Shown one piece after another: positions 16,230 through 24,901 of a DNA stretch of 64,000 bases; within the stretch, counting starts at the first letter, position 1, and each line of letters starts with the position of its first letter. The position numbers were made by a program, and so were the translations under genes. Source of the stretch: Perlucidibaca sp. (GTDB lineage: Bacteria > Pseudomonadota > Gammaproteobacteria > Pseudomonadales > Moraxellaceae); NCBI GenBank assembly GCA_023265995.1, contig JAHFSA010000004.1, forward strand, positions 220,340-284,339, in the 5' to 3' direction. The notes under the pieces are model-generated. The model made no database searches, was not told the DNA's origin, and saw only the letters and a program-made list of their open reading frames with translations.

Positions 16230-18107
16230 ATGCCTGTCACTGACCGTCGTCGCTTCGCGACCCTGACTCTTGCCGCGCTCGGCATTGTTTACGGAGACAT
16301 CGGCACCAGTCCGTTGTACTCGCTGCGCGAGGTCTTCGCCGGCGCCCATCATCCGGTGCCGGTCAGCCCCGACAATGTCATAGGCATCCTCTCCCTGTTC
16401 TTCTGGTCGCTGGTCATGGTGGTGACCGTGAAATACGTGGCCTTCATGATGCGTGCCGACAACCGTGGCGAAGGCGGCATCATCGCGCTGCTGACCCTGG
16501 CTCTGGGTGATCGCGTCGACCTCAATCGCGGCAATCGCGTGCTGCTCATACTCGGACTGTTCGGTGCCGCGCTGTTCTATGGCGATGGCGTCATCACGCC
16601 GGCCATTTCCGTGCTGTCGGCGGTGGAAGGGCTGGAGGTCATCACCCCGGCATTCGCACCCTGGGTGGTGCCGATCACGCTGGCCATCCTGCTCGGCCTG
16701 TTCCTGATCCAGCGCCACGGCACGGCCATCGTGGGCGCCCTGTTCGGTCCCGTCATGGTGGTCTGGTTCATCACTCTGGCGGTGCTCGGTCTCGCCGGCA
16801 TACTGCGCAACCCGGAGGTGCTGGCGGCGCTCAGTCCCTGGCCCGGACTGAGCTTCCTGCACGCTCACCCGGGGCTCGGCTTCTTCTCGCTGGGCGCGGT
16901 CGTGCTCTGCATCACCGGCGCCGAGGCGCTGTACGCGGACATGGGGCACTTCGGTGCCCGCCCGGTGCAGCTGGCCTGGCTGGTGCTGGTGCTGCCGGCA
17001 CTGGTCATCAACTACTTCGGGCAGGGCGCCTTGCTGCTGTCCGATCCGGCCAGCGTCACCAATCCCTTCTATCTGCTGGCGCCGGACTGGGCGCGCTATC
17101 CGCTGGTGGTGCTGGCAACGCTGGCCACGGTGGTGGCATCGCAGGCGGTGATTTCCGGCGCCTTCTCGCTGACCCGTCAGGCCATGCAGCTCGGCTACGC
17201 CCCGCGCATGGCGGTCCAGCACACCTCCGAGCATGAAATGGGACAGATCTATCTGCCCTTCGTGAACTGGCTGCTGCTCCTGCTCATCGTGCTGCTGGTG
17301 CTGGCATTCCGCTCCTCCAGCGCGCTCGCCGCGGCCTACGGCATCGCGGTCACCGGCACCATGCTGATCACCAATGTGCTGGCCGCCGTGGTGGCGGTCC
17401 GGCGCTGGCACTGGAGCCCGGCTCGCGCTGTTCTCGGTGCCTTGCCCTTCATGGTGATAGATGTCGCCTTCTTCTCCGCCAACCTGGTGAAGATCCCCGA
17501 GGGTGGCTGGCTGCCGCTGGCCTTCGGCCTGCTCGTCTACCTGCTGCTGAGCACCTGGCGTCGCGGTCGCGAGCGCCTGCGCCAGCGTCTGCAGACGGAC
17601 TCGCTCAGGCTTGAACACCTGCTGGCGGATGTCGGTCAGGGTCACGTCACGAGAGTGGCGGGCACGGCCGTCTTCCTCACCGCCGACCCCGACCTGGTGC
17701 CGCATGCCATGCTGCACAGCCTCAAGCACTATCAGGTCCTGCATGAGCAGGTCATCATTCTCAATGTGCAGGTCGAGGGCGTGCCCTATGTGCCGGCCAG
17801 CGAGCGCCTGCAGCTGACGCCGCGCTCATCGGGATTCATCCAGCTTGTGGTGCATTACGGCTTCAAGGACGACCCCGACATCCCGGGCGCCATCGCCCAG
17901 GCGGAAGAGCAGGCGGGATTAAGGTTGGCGGGTTCGCCGTCCTATTTCGTCGGGCGCGAGACGCTGGTGCCGGCGGTCAGTCCGGGCATGCCGCGCTGGC
18001 GTTCGGGGCTGTTTGCCGTGCTCTTCCGCAATGCCGGCAGCGCCACCGCCTACTTCGGCATTCCCGCCAATCGGACCGTCGAGCTGGGCGCGCGGATCGA
18101 GTTGTGA
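16230..18107 (+). CDS. kup: Low-affinity potassium uptake protein Kup (KUP/HAK/KT)
   Basis: A 625-residue potassium:proton symporter with the family's N-terminal TLAALGIVYGDIGTSPLY signature, the GVITPAISVLSAVEG segment and the conserved ALYADMGHFG motif. About twelve membrane segments occupy residues 10-440, and a cytoplasmic C-terminal domain of about 180 residues follows, including PHAMLHSLKHYQVLHEQ. Full length agrees with E. coli Kup (about 620). A ribosome site GAGGA lies just upstream of the ATG. Its position right after a KdpDE-like pair suggests co-expression with, and perhaps control by, this two-component system, which normally regulates the ATP-driven Kdp pump instead. It converges with the following lipoprotein gene with 12 bases between them. 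Confidence 0.95.
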   Translation: MPVTDRRRFATLTLAALGIVYGDIGTSPLYSLREVFAGAHHPVPVSPDNVIGILSLFFWSLVMVVTVKYVAFMMRADNRGEGGIIALLTLALGDRVDLNRGNRVLLILGLFGAALFYGDGVITPAISVLSAVEGLEVITPAFAPWVVPITLAILLGLFLIQRHGTAIVGALFGPVMVVWFITLAVLGLAGILRNPEVLAALSPWPGLSFLHAHPGLGFFSLGAVVLCITGAEALYADMGHFGARPVQLAWLVLVLPALVINYFGQGALLLSDPASVTNPFYLLAPDWARYPLVVLATLATVVASQAVISGAFSLTRQAMQLGYAPRMAVQHTSEHEMGQIYLPFVNWLLLLLIVLLVLAFRSSSALAAAYGIAVTGTMLITNVLAAVVAVRRWHWSPARAVLGALPFMVIDVAFFSANLVKIPEGGWLPLAFGLLVYLLLSTWRRGRERLRQRLQTDSLRLEHLLADVGQGHVTRVAGTAVFLTADPDLVPHAMLHSLKHYQVLHEQVIILNVQVEGVPYVPASERLQLTPRSSGFIQLVVHYGFKDDPDIPGAIAQAEEQAGLRLAGSPSYFVGRETLVPAVSPGMPRWRSGLFAVLFRNAGSATAYFGIPANRTVELGARIEL

Positions 18108-18119
18108 TGGGGTGCCGGG

Positions 18120-19265
18120 TCAGTGCTCAAGCTTGTGCGAGCGCAGGAAGCTGAACATTTCCTGGTTCCATCCGGCGGGCCAGACCAGGTGATTGGCTAT
18201 CCCTATGGTCGTTCCCAGCGGATTGAAACCGTCACCACGCGGGTTGCTGCCGCAGCTGGCCATGCAGGTGTCAGTCGCCGCCTGCTCGGGCATCCCTGAA
18301 ATGATCTGATGGCGAATGTTCGCGGTCCCGCCAGCCAGCAGCTTGTCACGCAGCGCCAGGCCATTCGGGCAGGATGCGTAGATGTCGCAGTTGTTCTGGA
18401 CATGAAAGACCGGGACATCCGGATTGAAGACCTGCAGCTCGGTGTCATTGACGGGCTTGCCGCGCACAGGCTTCTGGCCACAGGTGTCGCTCAGGCTGTC
18501 ATAGGGGTCCGGTCCCGAATACATGGTCACTGCCGCGACCCTGGGGCGGTTCTGTCCGTAAAGCAGTGCCAGCGCAGCCCCGTTGGACCAGCCCACCACA
18601 TAGATCCGGTCCGTATCAACGCGGCCGGTGGCCACCATCTGGTCGATGTAGTGGTCCACGGTTTCCATGTCGGCATTGAGCGGATAGCGGATGCCATTGA
18701 CCTCGCGCCCGCCCGCGACGGCAACCAGCTGGCGATACCAGACATCCCAGCCCACGGTCTGGGTGTTGTTGGGCTCCGGATAGAAGTGATCGGTGATGCG
18801 TCCTATCGGCTGCAGCAGGATGAAGCCGGGCCGCTGCGGGTCGTTGCTGAGATTCGCCGAAGTCAGTGTGCCCGGGAGGCCGGTGATCGGCAGCTGGAAG
18901 TCGGAAGGCACCGCCGAGCCCTGAAGGAACACCAGCAGCGGCAACTTGTGGGTGGGTGTGGCGATGTCGGTGTCATACAGACAGGCTCTGCGCGTGGTTC
19001 CGTTGTTGTCCTTCCAGTCGCTCAGACGACTGCCGCCCTGGCACATGGTCGGCCCGGTTTCGAGGTCATTGAGGCTGTCATTGCGCGGGCGCGGCGCATT
19101 ACCGAACGGGGTGCACTGAGCGCGTGTCTGCGTGATGGTTTCGGTAATCGCCGGATGGGCTGCCTCCGGATGCGCCGAGGCGGGCTGATCGCCATTGGAG
19201 CCACACGATGCCAGCGCGCATCCCAGAATCAGCAGGCAGCATGTTTTCCCGACTTGCACACGCAT
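18120..19265 (-). CDS. Alpha/beta-hydrolase lipoprotein, PHB-depolymerase/LpqC-like
   Basis: A 381-residue exported protein with a lipobox (ALASCGSN). The central domain is an alpha/beta hydrolase similar to esterase PHB depolymerases: LLVFLQGSAVP, a DTDRIYVVGWSNGAALALL segment with the GxSxG nucleophile motif (GWSNG), then TMYSGPDPYDSL and a late HLVWPAGW that could supply the catalytic His. Several cysteines (CGSN, CNARC-like pairs, CMASCGS) suggest disulfides in the periplasm or outer surface. It may hydrolyse polyesters or feruloyl-type esters; the substrate is not predictable. The ATG follows a weak ribosome site. It is followed on the same strand only by the convergent kup end. Confidence 0.75.
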   Translation of the reverse strand: MRVQVGKTCCLLILGCALASCGSNGDQPASAHPEAAHPAITETITQTRAQCTPFGNAPRPRNDSLNDLETGPTMCQGGSRLSDWKDNNGTTRRACLYDTDIATPTHKLPLLVFLQGSAVPSDFQLPITGLPGTLTSANLSNDPQRPGFILLQPIGRITDHFYPEPNNTQTVGWDVWYRQLVAVAGGREVNGIRYPLNADMETVDHYIDQMVATGRVDTDRIYVVGWSNGAALALLYGQNRPRVAAVTMYSGPDPYDSLSDTCGQKPVRGKPVNDTELQVFNPDVPVFHVQNNCDIYASCPNGLALRDKLLAGGTANIRHQIISGMPEQAATDTCMASCGSNPRGDGFNPLGTTIGIANHLVWPAGWNQEMFSFLRSHKLEH

Positions 19266-19365
19266 GTGTTGGCCTCGTGGTCATGAGTGTCTTCTTGATT
19301 TCGGCGAATCGTACATTATGTGTTGTCAGATTTGAATTGCCGCTGGTCGGCTCATGGCGCAGGCA

Positions 19366-19401
19366 ACAAAAAACCCGCCGAGCTGTGCGCAGGGCGGGTT
19401 T
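19366..19401 (-). terminator. Intrinsic terminator of tmRNA
   Basis: Read on the minus strand, a 9-bp stem (AAACCCGCC/GGCGGGTTT) with a 13-base loop is followed by a run of T residues. It lies 34 bases downstream of the tmRNA 3' end, so it most likely ends ssrA transcription. Confidence 0.85.
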
Positions 19402-19434
19402 CAGGTCTTTCCCGGATTGCTCCGGCTTTGCATT

Positions 19435-19791
19435 TGGTGGAGATGGCGGGGATCGAACCCGCGTCCGTCAGCACTCTACCCTCGGATCTACATGCTTAGT
19501 CTTCTCTACTGTTTTAACCCGGCACGGCCCGAGAGACAGGGCGAGCAAGGCGATCTGCTAGGGTTTTAGCGACGTGACGCGCAGCGAGTCACGAGGCGAT
19601 CCGGTATTTTTTGCGCCGACCGCTGCCGCATACCGGCATGCAGCTTTGGTCGTAGGCCAGTTTTTTAGGCTGCCAGTGCGTAGTTTTCGTCGTTTGCGAC
19701 TATTTTTTTGGAGCGTTGATTTAGGAGAGACATTCCACTCTCCGCATGCACCTGCGGGCGTCATAACCGGCGTCGAAGCCATGTCATCCCC
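19435..19791 (-). ncRNA. ssrA: Transfer-messenger RNA (tmRNA, ssrA)
   Basis: A 357-nt one-piece tmRNA. The 5' end starts GGGGATGACATGGCTTCGAC and the 3' end is the T-arm plus acceptor GGTTCGATCCCCGCCATCTCC followed by ACCA, so the tRNA-like domain is complete. The resume reading frame (complement of 19665-19697) encodes ANDENYALAA and TAA, the usual gammaproteobacterial proteolysis tag. tmRNA with SmpB rescues stalled ribosomes and tags the unfinished protein for ClpXP. A promoter lies just upstream and an intrinsic terminator downstream. smpB is about 4.5 kb away on the same strand. Confidence 0.98.
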
Positions 19792-19802
19792 AGAGCACCA
19801 CT

Positions 19803-19831
19803 AGCATACGTCATGTGCCCCTGCTTGTCAT
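19803..19831 (-). promoter_or_regulatory. Sigma-70 promoter of ssrA
   Basis: On the minus strand, ATGACA (complement of 19826-19831) and TATGCT (complement of 19803-19808) are separated by 17 bases. They lie 12 bases before the mature tmRNA 5' end, giving a short precursor leader. The match to consensus and the position support this as the ssrA promoter. Confidence 0.65.
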
Positions 19832-19926
19832 TGAGCGGCTTGGCGGTGTGCCGGGGCCGGCTTGTCCGGGCTCCGACAGTCATTTAATGTGACCGTATCC
19901 GACAAAAGAACAAAAACAGGGTAATC

Positions 19927-22629
19927 ATGAGCAAGCACTCTCTCCGGCGCGCCGTGCTGGCGGTCGTCATCTGCCTGGGCGGCTGCTCGGGCTCCGACTC
20001 CAACTCCGGGCCCGGCGCAGGGGCCGGCTCCAGGCCGGCTGGCGGAGGCCCTGCCGCGGGAGATGCCTCCTCGCCCTACCAGGCCACCATCGTGCGCACC
20101 GCCAAGGGTATTCCGCACATCACCTCGGACAGCTTCGGCGGCCTCGGCTACGGCCAGGCCTATGCCTTCGCCGAGGACAATCTGTGTCTGATGATGGAGG
20201 ACTTCATCACCATCCGCGGCGAGCGTGCCCGCTATTTCGGAGCCGATGGCAGCTATCGCATCGAGGCCAACGACTCCGTGGCCGACAATGTCTCCAGCGA
20301 CTTCTTCTGGAAGTTCATGGCCGATGATGCCGTGGTCGCGCGCACCCGCAACAGGACCGAGCCGCAGTTCCGCGAACTGGTCAGCGGCTGGGTCGCCGGC
20401 TTCAACCGCTACATCGCCGAGCTCAAGGCCGGCAAGCATTCCGGTCGCCATGCCGCCTGCGCCAGCGGTGCCTGGCTGCAGCCGATCAGTGATGCCGACA
20501 TGTATCGCCGCTTCGTGCGGCTTTCCATCCTGGCCAGCAGCTCGGTGTTCGTGAAGGAGATCGCCAACGCTCAGCCGCCGGGAGCCGGCAGCCTGCCGAT
20601 GCCCGGGAGTGCCGGTGCGGGCGGGGCTGGCGGCTTGCCGGCACCGCTGGCTGGTCTGCTCAAGCCACTGCTGGACCTGCTCGGTGGCATTCCTGGCCTG
20701 AATCAGCTGGCGGCGCTGCTGCCCGCTGGCGCGCCCGCAGCGGCGGCCGCTGACACCCGGGTCGCCAGCGCGACAGCATTGCCTTCGCTGGCGCAGCGAC
20801 GCCAGGCGCTGGCGAGCGCGCCGGGACCGCTCGGCGACCTGCAGGAGCACGAGCGCTTCGGCAGCAACATGTACGGCATCGGCAAGAACGCCAGTGCCAG
20901 CGGCCAGCCCATCATCTTCGGCAACCCGCATTTCCCGTGGCGCGGCACCGAGCGCCTCTACATCTCGCACAACACCATTCCGGGCAAGCTCGACATCATG
21001 GGCGCCTCGCTCTACGGCGTGCCGGCGGTGCTGATCGGCTTCAACACGCATGTGGCCTGGAGCCATACCGTGTCCACGGCCTACCGTTTCACGCTCTATG
21101 AGCTCAAGCTGAACCCGGCCAAGCCGACCCAGTATCTCTACGATGGCGCCCTGCGTGACCTGACGGAGGTGCCGCTGACGGTGCAGGTGAAGCAGGCCGA
21201 CGGCAGCCTGTCCGAGGTCAAGCGCACGCTCTACAAGAGCCATTTCGGCCCCATGATCACGCTCTCGGCTTCGGGCGTGCCGGTGCTGCCGTGGACGCCG
21301 GCGTTGGCCTACACCCTGCGTGATGCCAACTACGAGAATGACCGCCTGATCAATCAGTTCGGGCGCTGGAACATGGCGCAGAGCCTCGACGAGTTCATCA
21401 GCCTGCACAAGTCGGTGCTCGGCGTGCCCTGGGTCAATACCGTGGCCAGCGGTCCTGGCGGCAAGGTCTACTATGGCGATGTCACCGTGGTGCCCAATGT
21501 CCCCGATGCCAAGGTCACGGCCTGCGGCACCTCGCCGCTGGGCCCGGTGGTTGCGCAGGTCGCGCCGGGTCTGCCGCTGCTCGATGGCAGCCGCTCCGAG
21601 TGCGAGTGGGATACCGATGCCGATGCTCCGGCGCCGGGCATTTTCGGTGGACAGCATCTGCCGACCGTGCAGCGTGATGACTATGTCCACAACTGCAATG
21701 ACAGCTACTGGCTGACCAACCCGGCACAGCCGATAACCGGCTTCGCGCGCATCATCGGCGACGAGAACACGCCGCGCTCGCTGCGTACGCGTCTCTGCAT
21801 CCTGCAGGCCGAGCGCCGCCTGGCTGGCAAGGATGGCCGTCCCGGCAACAAGTTCGATGTCACCAATCTGCGTGACATCGTGCTCTCCAGCCAGATCTAC
21901 TCGGCCGAGCTGGCGCGCCAGGAAGCCGTGGACAAGCTGTGCAGCCAGCCTGTGCTGGTCGGCAGCAACGGCCCGCTGGCCGCGGCGGATCAAGCCGCCG
22001 CCTGTACCGTGCTGGCGGCCTGGGATGGCAAGGACAACCTCGATTCGGTCGGCAGCCATGTCTGGCGCGAGTTCTGGCGCCGCGCCGTGGCCAAGCCGCT
22101 GGGGCTGCCGGTCGGCCTGCCGGTGGGCACTCCGCTGAGCAGTGTCTGGCGCAATGCCTTCTCGGCTGCTGATCCGGTGAATACGCCGAACGGGCTCAAC
22201 ACCAGTGCGGCTACCGTTCAGCAGGCATTCGCCGATGGCATTGCCGCGGTCAAGGCCAGTGGCATACCCTTCGATCGTCCGCTGGGACAGATCCAGCACT
22301 CCGGCGTGCATGCCGGCGCAGTGCTGCCGGTGTTCGGCGGCGAGGGTGCCGCCGGTGCGTTCACCGTGATCTCGACCAAGGGCGGCAACCTGACCGACCA
22401 GGGCTATGGCGTTGTTTTTGGCAACAGCTATATCCAGACCGTGACCTGGGATGCGACCGGCAAGCCGCAGGCGGGTGGCTTCATCACCTACTCGCAGTCC
22501 AGCGACCCGGCGAATCCGCATTACAGCGACTTCACCAGGGCCTATGCTGCGAAGCAGTGGCAGGAGTTCCCGTTCACGGCGACGGAAATCCAGGCACAGA
22601 AAGAATCGGAAATCGTGCTGCAACAATAA
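19927..22629 (+). CDS. Penicillin acylase family lipoprotein (Ntn hydrolase, acyl-homoserine-lactone/aculeacin acylase-like)
   Basis: A 900-residue exported precursor with lipobox (CLGGCSGSD). The start of the mature enzyme, YQATIVRTAKGIPHIT, followed by the GYGQAYAFAEDNLC segment, is typical of the alpha subunit. The autocatalytic N-terminal nucleophile of the beta subunit is Ser313 in GSNMYGIG, and the conserved GNPHFPW follows. The family includes PvdQ-type acylases that remove fatty acyl chains from homoserine lactones, lipopeptides or siderophore precursors. Residues about 215-295 form an unusually long Ala/Pro/Gly-rich insert at the expected linker between subunits. The lipid anchor is uncommon, since characterised members are soluble periplasmic proteins. 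The aldehyde dehydrogenase gene follows after 39 bases. Confidence 0.88.
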   Translation: MSKHSLRRAVLAVVICLGGCSGSDSNSGPGAGAGSRPAGGGPAAGDASSPYQATIVRTAKGIPHITSDSFGGLGYGQAYAFAEDNLCLMMEDFITIRGERARYFGADGSYRIEANDSVADNVSSDFFWKFMADDAVVARTRNRTEPQFRELVSGWVAGFNRYIAELKAGKHSGRHAACASGAWLQPISDADMYRRFVRLSILASSSVFVKEIANAQPPGAGSLPMPGSAGAGGAGGLPAPLAGLLKPLLDLLGGIPGLNQLAALLPAGAPAAAAADTRVASATALPSLAQRRQALASAPGPLGDLQEHERFGSNMYGIGKNASASGQPIIFGNPHFPWRGTERLYISHNTIPGKLDIMGASLYGVPAVLIGFNTHVAWSHTVSTAYRFTLYELKLNPAKPTQYLYDGALRDLTEVPLTVQVKQADGSLSEVKRTLYKSHFGPMITLSASGVPVLPWTPALAYTLRDANYENDRLINQFGRWNMAQSLDEFISLHKSVLGVPWVNTVASGPGGKVYYGDVTVVPNVPDAKVTACGTSPLGPVVAQVAPGLPLLDGSRSECEWDTDADAPAPGIFGGQHLPTVQRDDYVHNCNDSYWLTNPAQPITGFARIIGDENTPRSLRTRLCILQAERRLAGKDGRPGNKFDVTNLRDIVLSSQIYSAELARQEAVDKLCSQPVLVGSNGPLAAADQAAACTVLAAWDGKDNLDSVGSHVWREFWRRAVAKPLGLPVGLPVGTPLSSVWRNAFSAADPVNTPNGLNTSAATVQQAFADGIAAVKASGIPFDRPLGQIQHSGVHAGAVLPVFGGEGAAGAFTVISTKGGNLTDQGYGVVFGNSYIQTVTWDATGKPQAGGFITYSQSSDPANPHYSDFTRAYAAKQWQEFPFTATEIQAQKESEIVLQQ

Positions 22630-22668
22630 AACGCGCAGCAACAAGACTGCATGACCAGAGGGAAATAC

Positions 22669-24060
22669 ATGACCGCCATCCAGCAAGCCTTCGATGCCCA
22701 GCTCGCCACCTCCCTGCGCCTGCGCCAGTCCACACTGGCCGAGCGCAAGGACAAGATCCGCAAGCTGCGTGATGCCATGCTCGCCTACCACGACGAGATC
22801 GTGCAGGCCGGCTGGGATGACTTCCGCAAGCCCGCCGCCGAGGTCGATCTGACCGAGGTGCTGCCGGTGGTGGCGGAGGCCAACGATGCCCTGCGTCAGC
22901 TCGGCAAGTGGATGAAGCCGGTCGGTGTCTGGCCGTCACGCATGATGATCGGCACCAAGGGCTACATGCAGTACGAGCCCAAGGGCCGCTGCCTGATCAT
23001 CTCGCCGTGGAACTACCCGGTGAACCTCAGTCTCGGTCCGCTGGTGTCGGCGATCGCGGCCGGCAACACGGTCATCATCAAGCCCTCGGAAATGACGCCG
23101 GCGGCCTCGAAAGTGATCGCCAAAATCGTCGCCGAGGTGTTCACGCCGGACGAGGTCACCGTCATCGAGGGCGATGCCCCGGTCTCGACGGCGCTGCTGG
23201 AGCTGCCCTTCGACCACATCTTCTTCACCGGTTCGCCGGCCATCGGCAAGGTGGTCATGGCCGCTGCCGCCAAACACCTCACCAGCGTCACGCTGGAGCT
23301 GGGTGGCAAGTCACCGACCATCGTCGACGAGAGCGCCGACCTGACGCTGGCGGCCAAGAACATCCTCTGGGCCAAGTTCACCAACAATGGCCAGACCTGC
23401 ATCGCGCCAGACCACATCTATGTCCATGCCAAGGTCAAGGATGCCTTCGTCGCGGCCTGCCAGGAGGCATTGAAGTCGGTCTATGGCGCCCAGCCGCAGA
23501 GCAGCGACTCGCTGGCTCGTGTCGTCAACGAGCGTCACACCGGCCGTGTCCAGGCCCTGCTCGATGACGCGGTGGCCCGTGGCGCCACGGTGCTGGCCGG
23601 TGGTCAGGTCGATGCCGCCGACCGCTTCATCGCGCCGACGCTGCTTGGCGGTATCCCGGCCGATGCCAAGATCATGAGTGAGGAAATCTTCGGGCCGCTG
23701 CTGCCCATCATCGAGTACACCGATCTCGATCAGGTCATCGCGCGCATCAACGCGGAACCCAAGCCGCTGGCGCTCTACATCTGGAGCCGCACCGAAGACA
23801 ACGTCCGCAAGGTCATGACGCAGACCACCTCCGGTGGCGCCTGCATCAACCACTGCGTGGTGCAGTTCCTGCACGGCAACCTGCCGTTCGGTGGCGTCAA
23901 CAACTCCGGTATCGGCAGCGGCCATGGCCATCACGGCTTCAAGGCCTTCTCGCACGAGCGCGCCGTGGTGCGCACGCGCATCATGCTGGCGAAGATGTTC
24001 TTCCCGCCCTACACGCCGTTCACGCGCAAGCTGATCAAGCTGTTCCTGAAGACGGTTTGA
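22669..24060 (+). CDS. Aldehyde dehydrogenase, coniferyl-aldehyde dehydrogenase type
   Basis: A 463-residue NAD(P)-dependent aldehyde dehydrogenase of the short class 3-like group that includes coniferyl aldehyde dehydrogenase and fatty aldehyde dehydrogenases. It shows ISPWNYPVNL, KPSEMTP, the FTGSPAIGK loop, the catalytic Glu of LELGGKSPTIV, and the catalytic Cys in NNGQTCIAPDH. The C-terminus has FGGVNNSGIGSGHGHHGF and a hydrophobic FFPPYTPFTRKLIKLFL that could touch the membrane. The start at 22669 is preceded by GAGGGA; an earlier in-frame ATG at 22651 sits before that site. It probably oxidises long-chain or aromatic aldehydes to acids. It is close to the acylase gene, so co-transcription is possible. 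Confidence 0.9.
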   Translation: MTAIQQAFDAQLATSLRLRQSTLAERKDKIRKLRDAMLAYHDEIVQAGWDDFRKPAAEVDLTEVLPVVAEANDALRQLGKWMKPVGVWPSRMMIGTKGYMQYEPKGRCLIISPWNYPVNLSLGPLVSAIAAGNTVIIKPSEMTPAASKVIAKIVAEVFTPDEVTVIEGDAPVSTALLELPFDHIFFTGSPAIGKVVMAAAAKHLTSVTLELGGKSPTIVDESADLTLAAKNILWAKFTNNGQTCIAPDHIYVHAKVKDAFVAACQEALKSVYGAQPQSSDSLARVVNERHTGRVQALLDDAVARGATVLAGGQVDAADRFIAPTLLGGIPADAKIMSEEIFGPLLPIIEYTDLDQVIARINAEPKPLALYIWSRTEDNVRKVMTQTTSGGACINHCVVQFLHGNLPFGGVNNSGIGSGHGHHGFKAFSHERAVVRTRIMLAKMFFPPYTPFTRKLIKLFLKTV

Positions 24061-24310
24061 GTTTGAGGCGTGACGGCGGTTGTTAAGCAGGAGCTGCTGC
24101 GAGAAAGCTTTCTTTGTGCCGCGCCACGATGCGCGTCAAAAGAAACTTTCTCTCCGCACTGCCGGCGTACCAGCTTACTACGCAGCCAATCTCTCATTAC
24201 GAAGCTGCTGAAACGTCTGCCTCTGTGCTGAGCTCTGCACGGAGGTCGAGTGTCAGCGAGGCCGGGGCTTCAAAGCTCGGTCACTGCCGAAATGCTGGCT
24301 GTTGTGCCGC
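24061..24310. other. Intergenic region without recognisable gene
   Basis: This 250-base stretch between the aldehyde dehydrogenase and convergent smpB looks richer in A/T than its neighbours and has no credible reading frame. It contains a short palindrome GAAAGCTTTC near 24105 and the inexact repeat GAAACTTTCTC near 24140, which may be transcript-end structures. No insertion sequence or tRNA was recognised. Confidence 0.4.
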
Positions 24311-24781
24311 TTAGCCGCGATCCCGCATGACACGAGCCTTTTCCCGCGCCCAGTCGCGGTTCTTCTCGCTTTCGCGCTTGTCGTGCAGCTGCTTGCCCTT
24401 GACCACGGCGATTTCCATCTTGGCGCGACCATTGCTCCAGTACATGGCCAGCGGCACGCAGGTGTGACCCTTCTGCTGGACATCGCCAATCAGCCTTTCG
24501 ATCTCGCGACGTTTGAGCAGCAGCTTGCGCGTGCGCGTCGGGTCGGCGACGACATGGGTGGAGGCGGCGAGCAGCGGCGTGATGTGGACGCCGATCACCC
24601 AGGCTTCATCGTTCTTGAGCAGGATGTAGGCGTCGGTGAGGTTGCACTTGCCGGCGCGCAGGGATTTGACTTCCCAGCCGAGCAGGACCATGCCGGCTTC
24701 GAATTTCTCCTCGATGAAGTATTCGTGGCGGGCGCGGCGGTTAAGGGCGATGGTCGAAGGTGGCGCTTTGGACTGACTCAT
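24311..24781 (-). CDS. smpB: SsrA-binding protein SmpB
   Basis: A 156-residue small basic protein that binds tmRNA and delivers it to stalled ribosomes. The conserved features are [47 protein letters not shown] and the C-terminal [10 protein letters not shown] tail that enters the mRNA channel. Length is normal (about 155-160). The start is ATG at 24781, because the reading frame upstream is a long artefact on the antisense strand of the membrane protein gene. It is divergent from that gene with 120 bases between. The partner RNA ssrA lies about 4.5 kb to the left. Confidence 0.97.
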   Translation of the reverse strand: MSQSKAPPSTIALNRRARHEYFIEEKFEAGMVLLGWEVKSLRAGKCNLTDAYILLKNDEAWVIGVHITPLLAASTHVVADPTRTRKLLLKRREIERLIGDVQQKGHTCVPLAMYWSNGRAKMEIAVVKGKQLHDKRESEKNRDWAREKARVMRDRG

Positions 24782-24901
24782 GGCGCAGGAGTATAGGCCG
24801 ATTGGCGGAGTTTTGCAGGCGCGCTTGTGCTGGCCGCAACGACTGCCGAGAATACGGCAACACGACATCCAGGCTGTCATTCCTGCCCCAGAAGGTGATC
24901 C

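Noticed and set aside
24061-24310. Possible insertion-sequence remnant in the gap before smpB
   Set aside because: No terminal inverted repeats, target duplication or transposase fragment could be seen.
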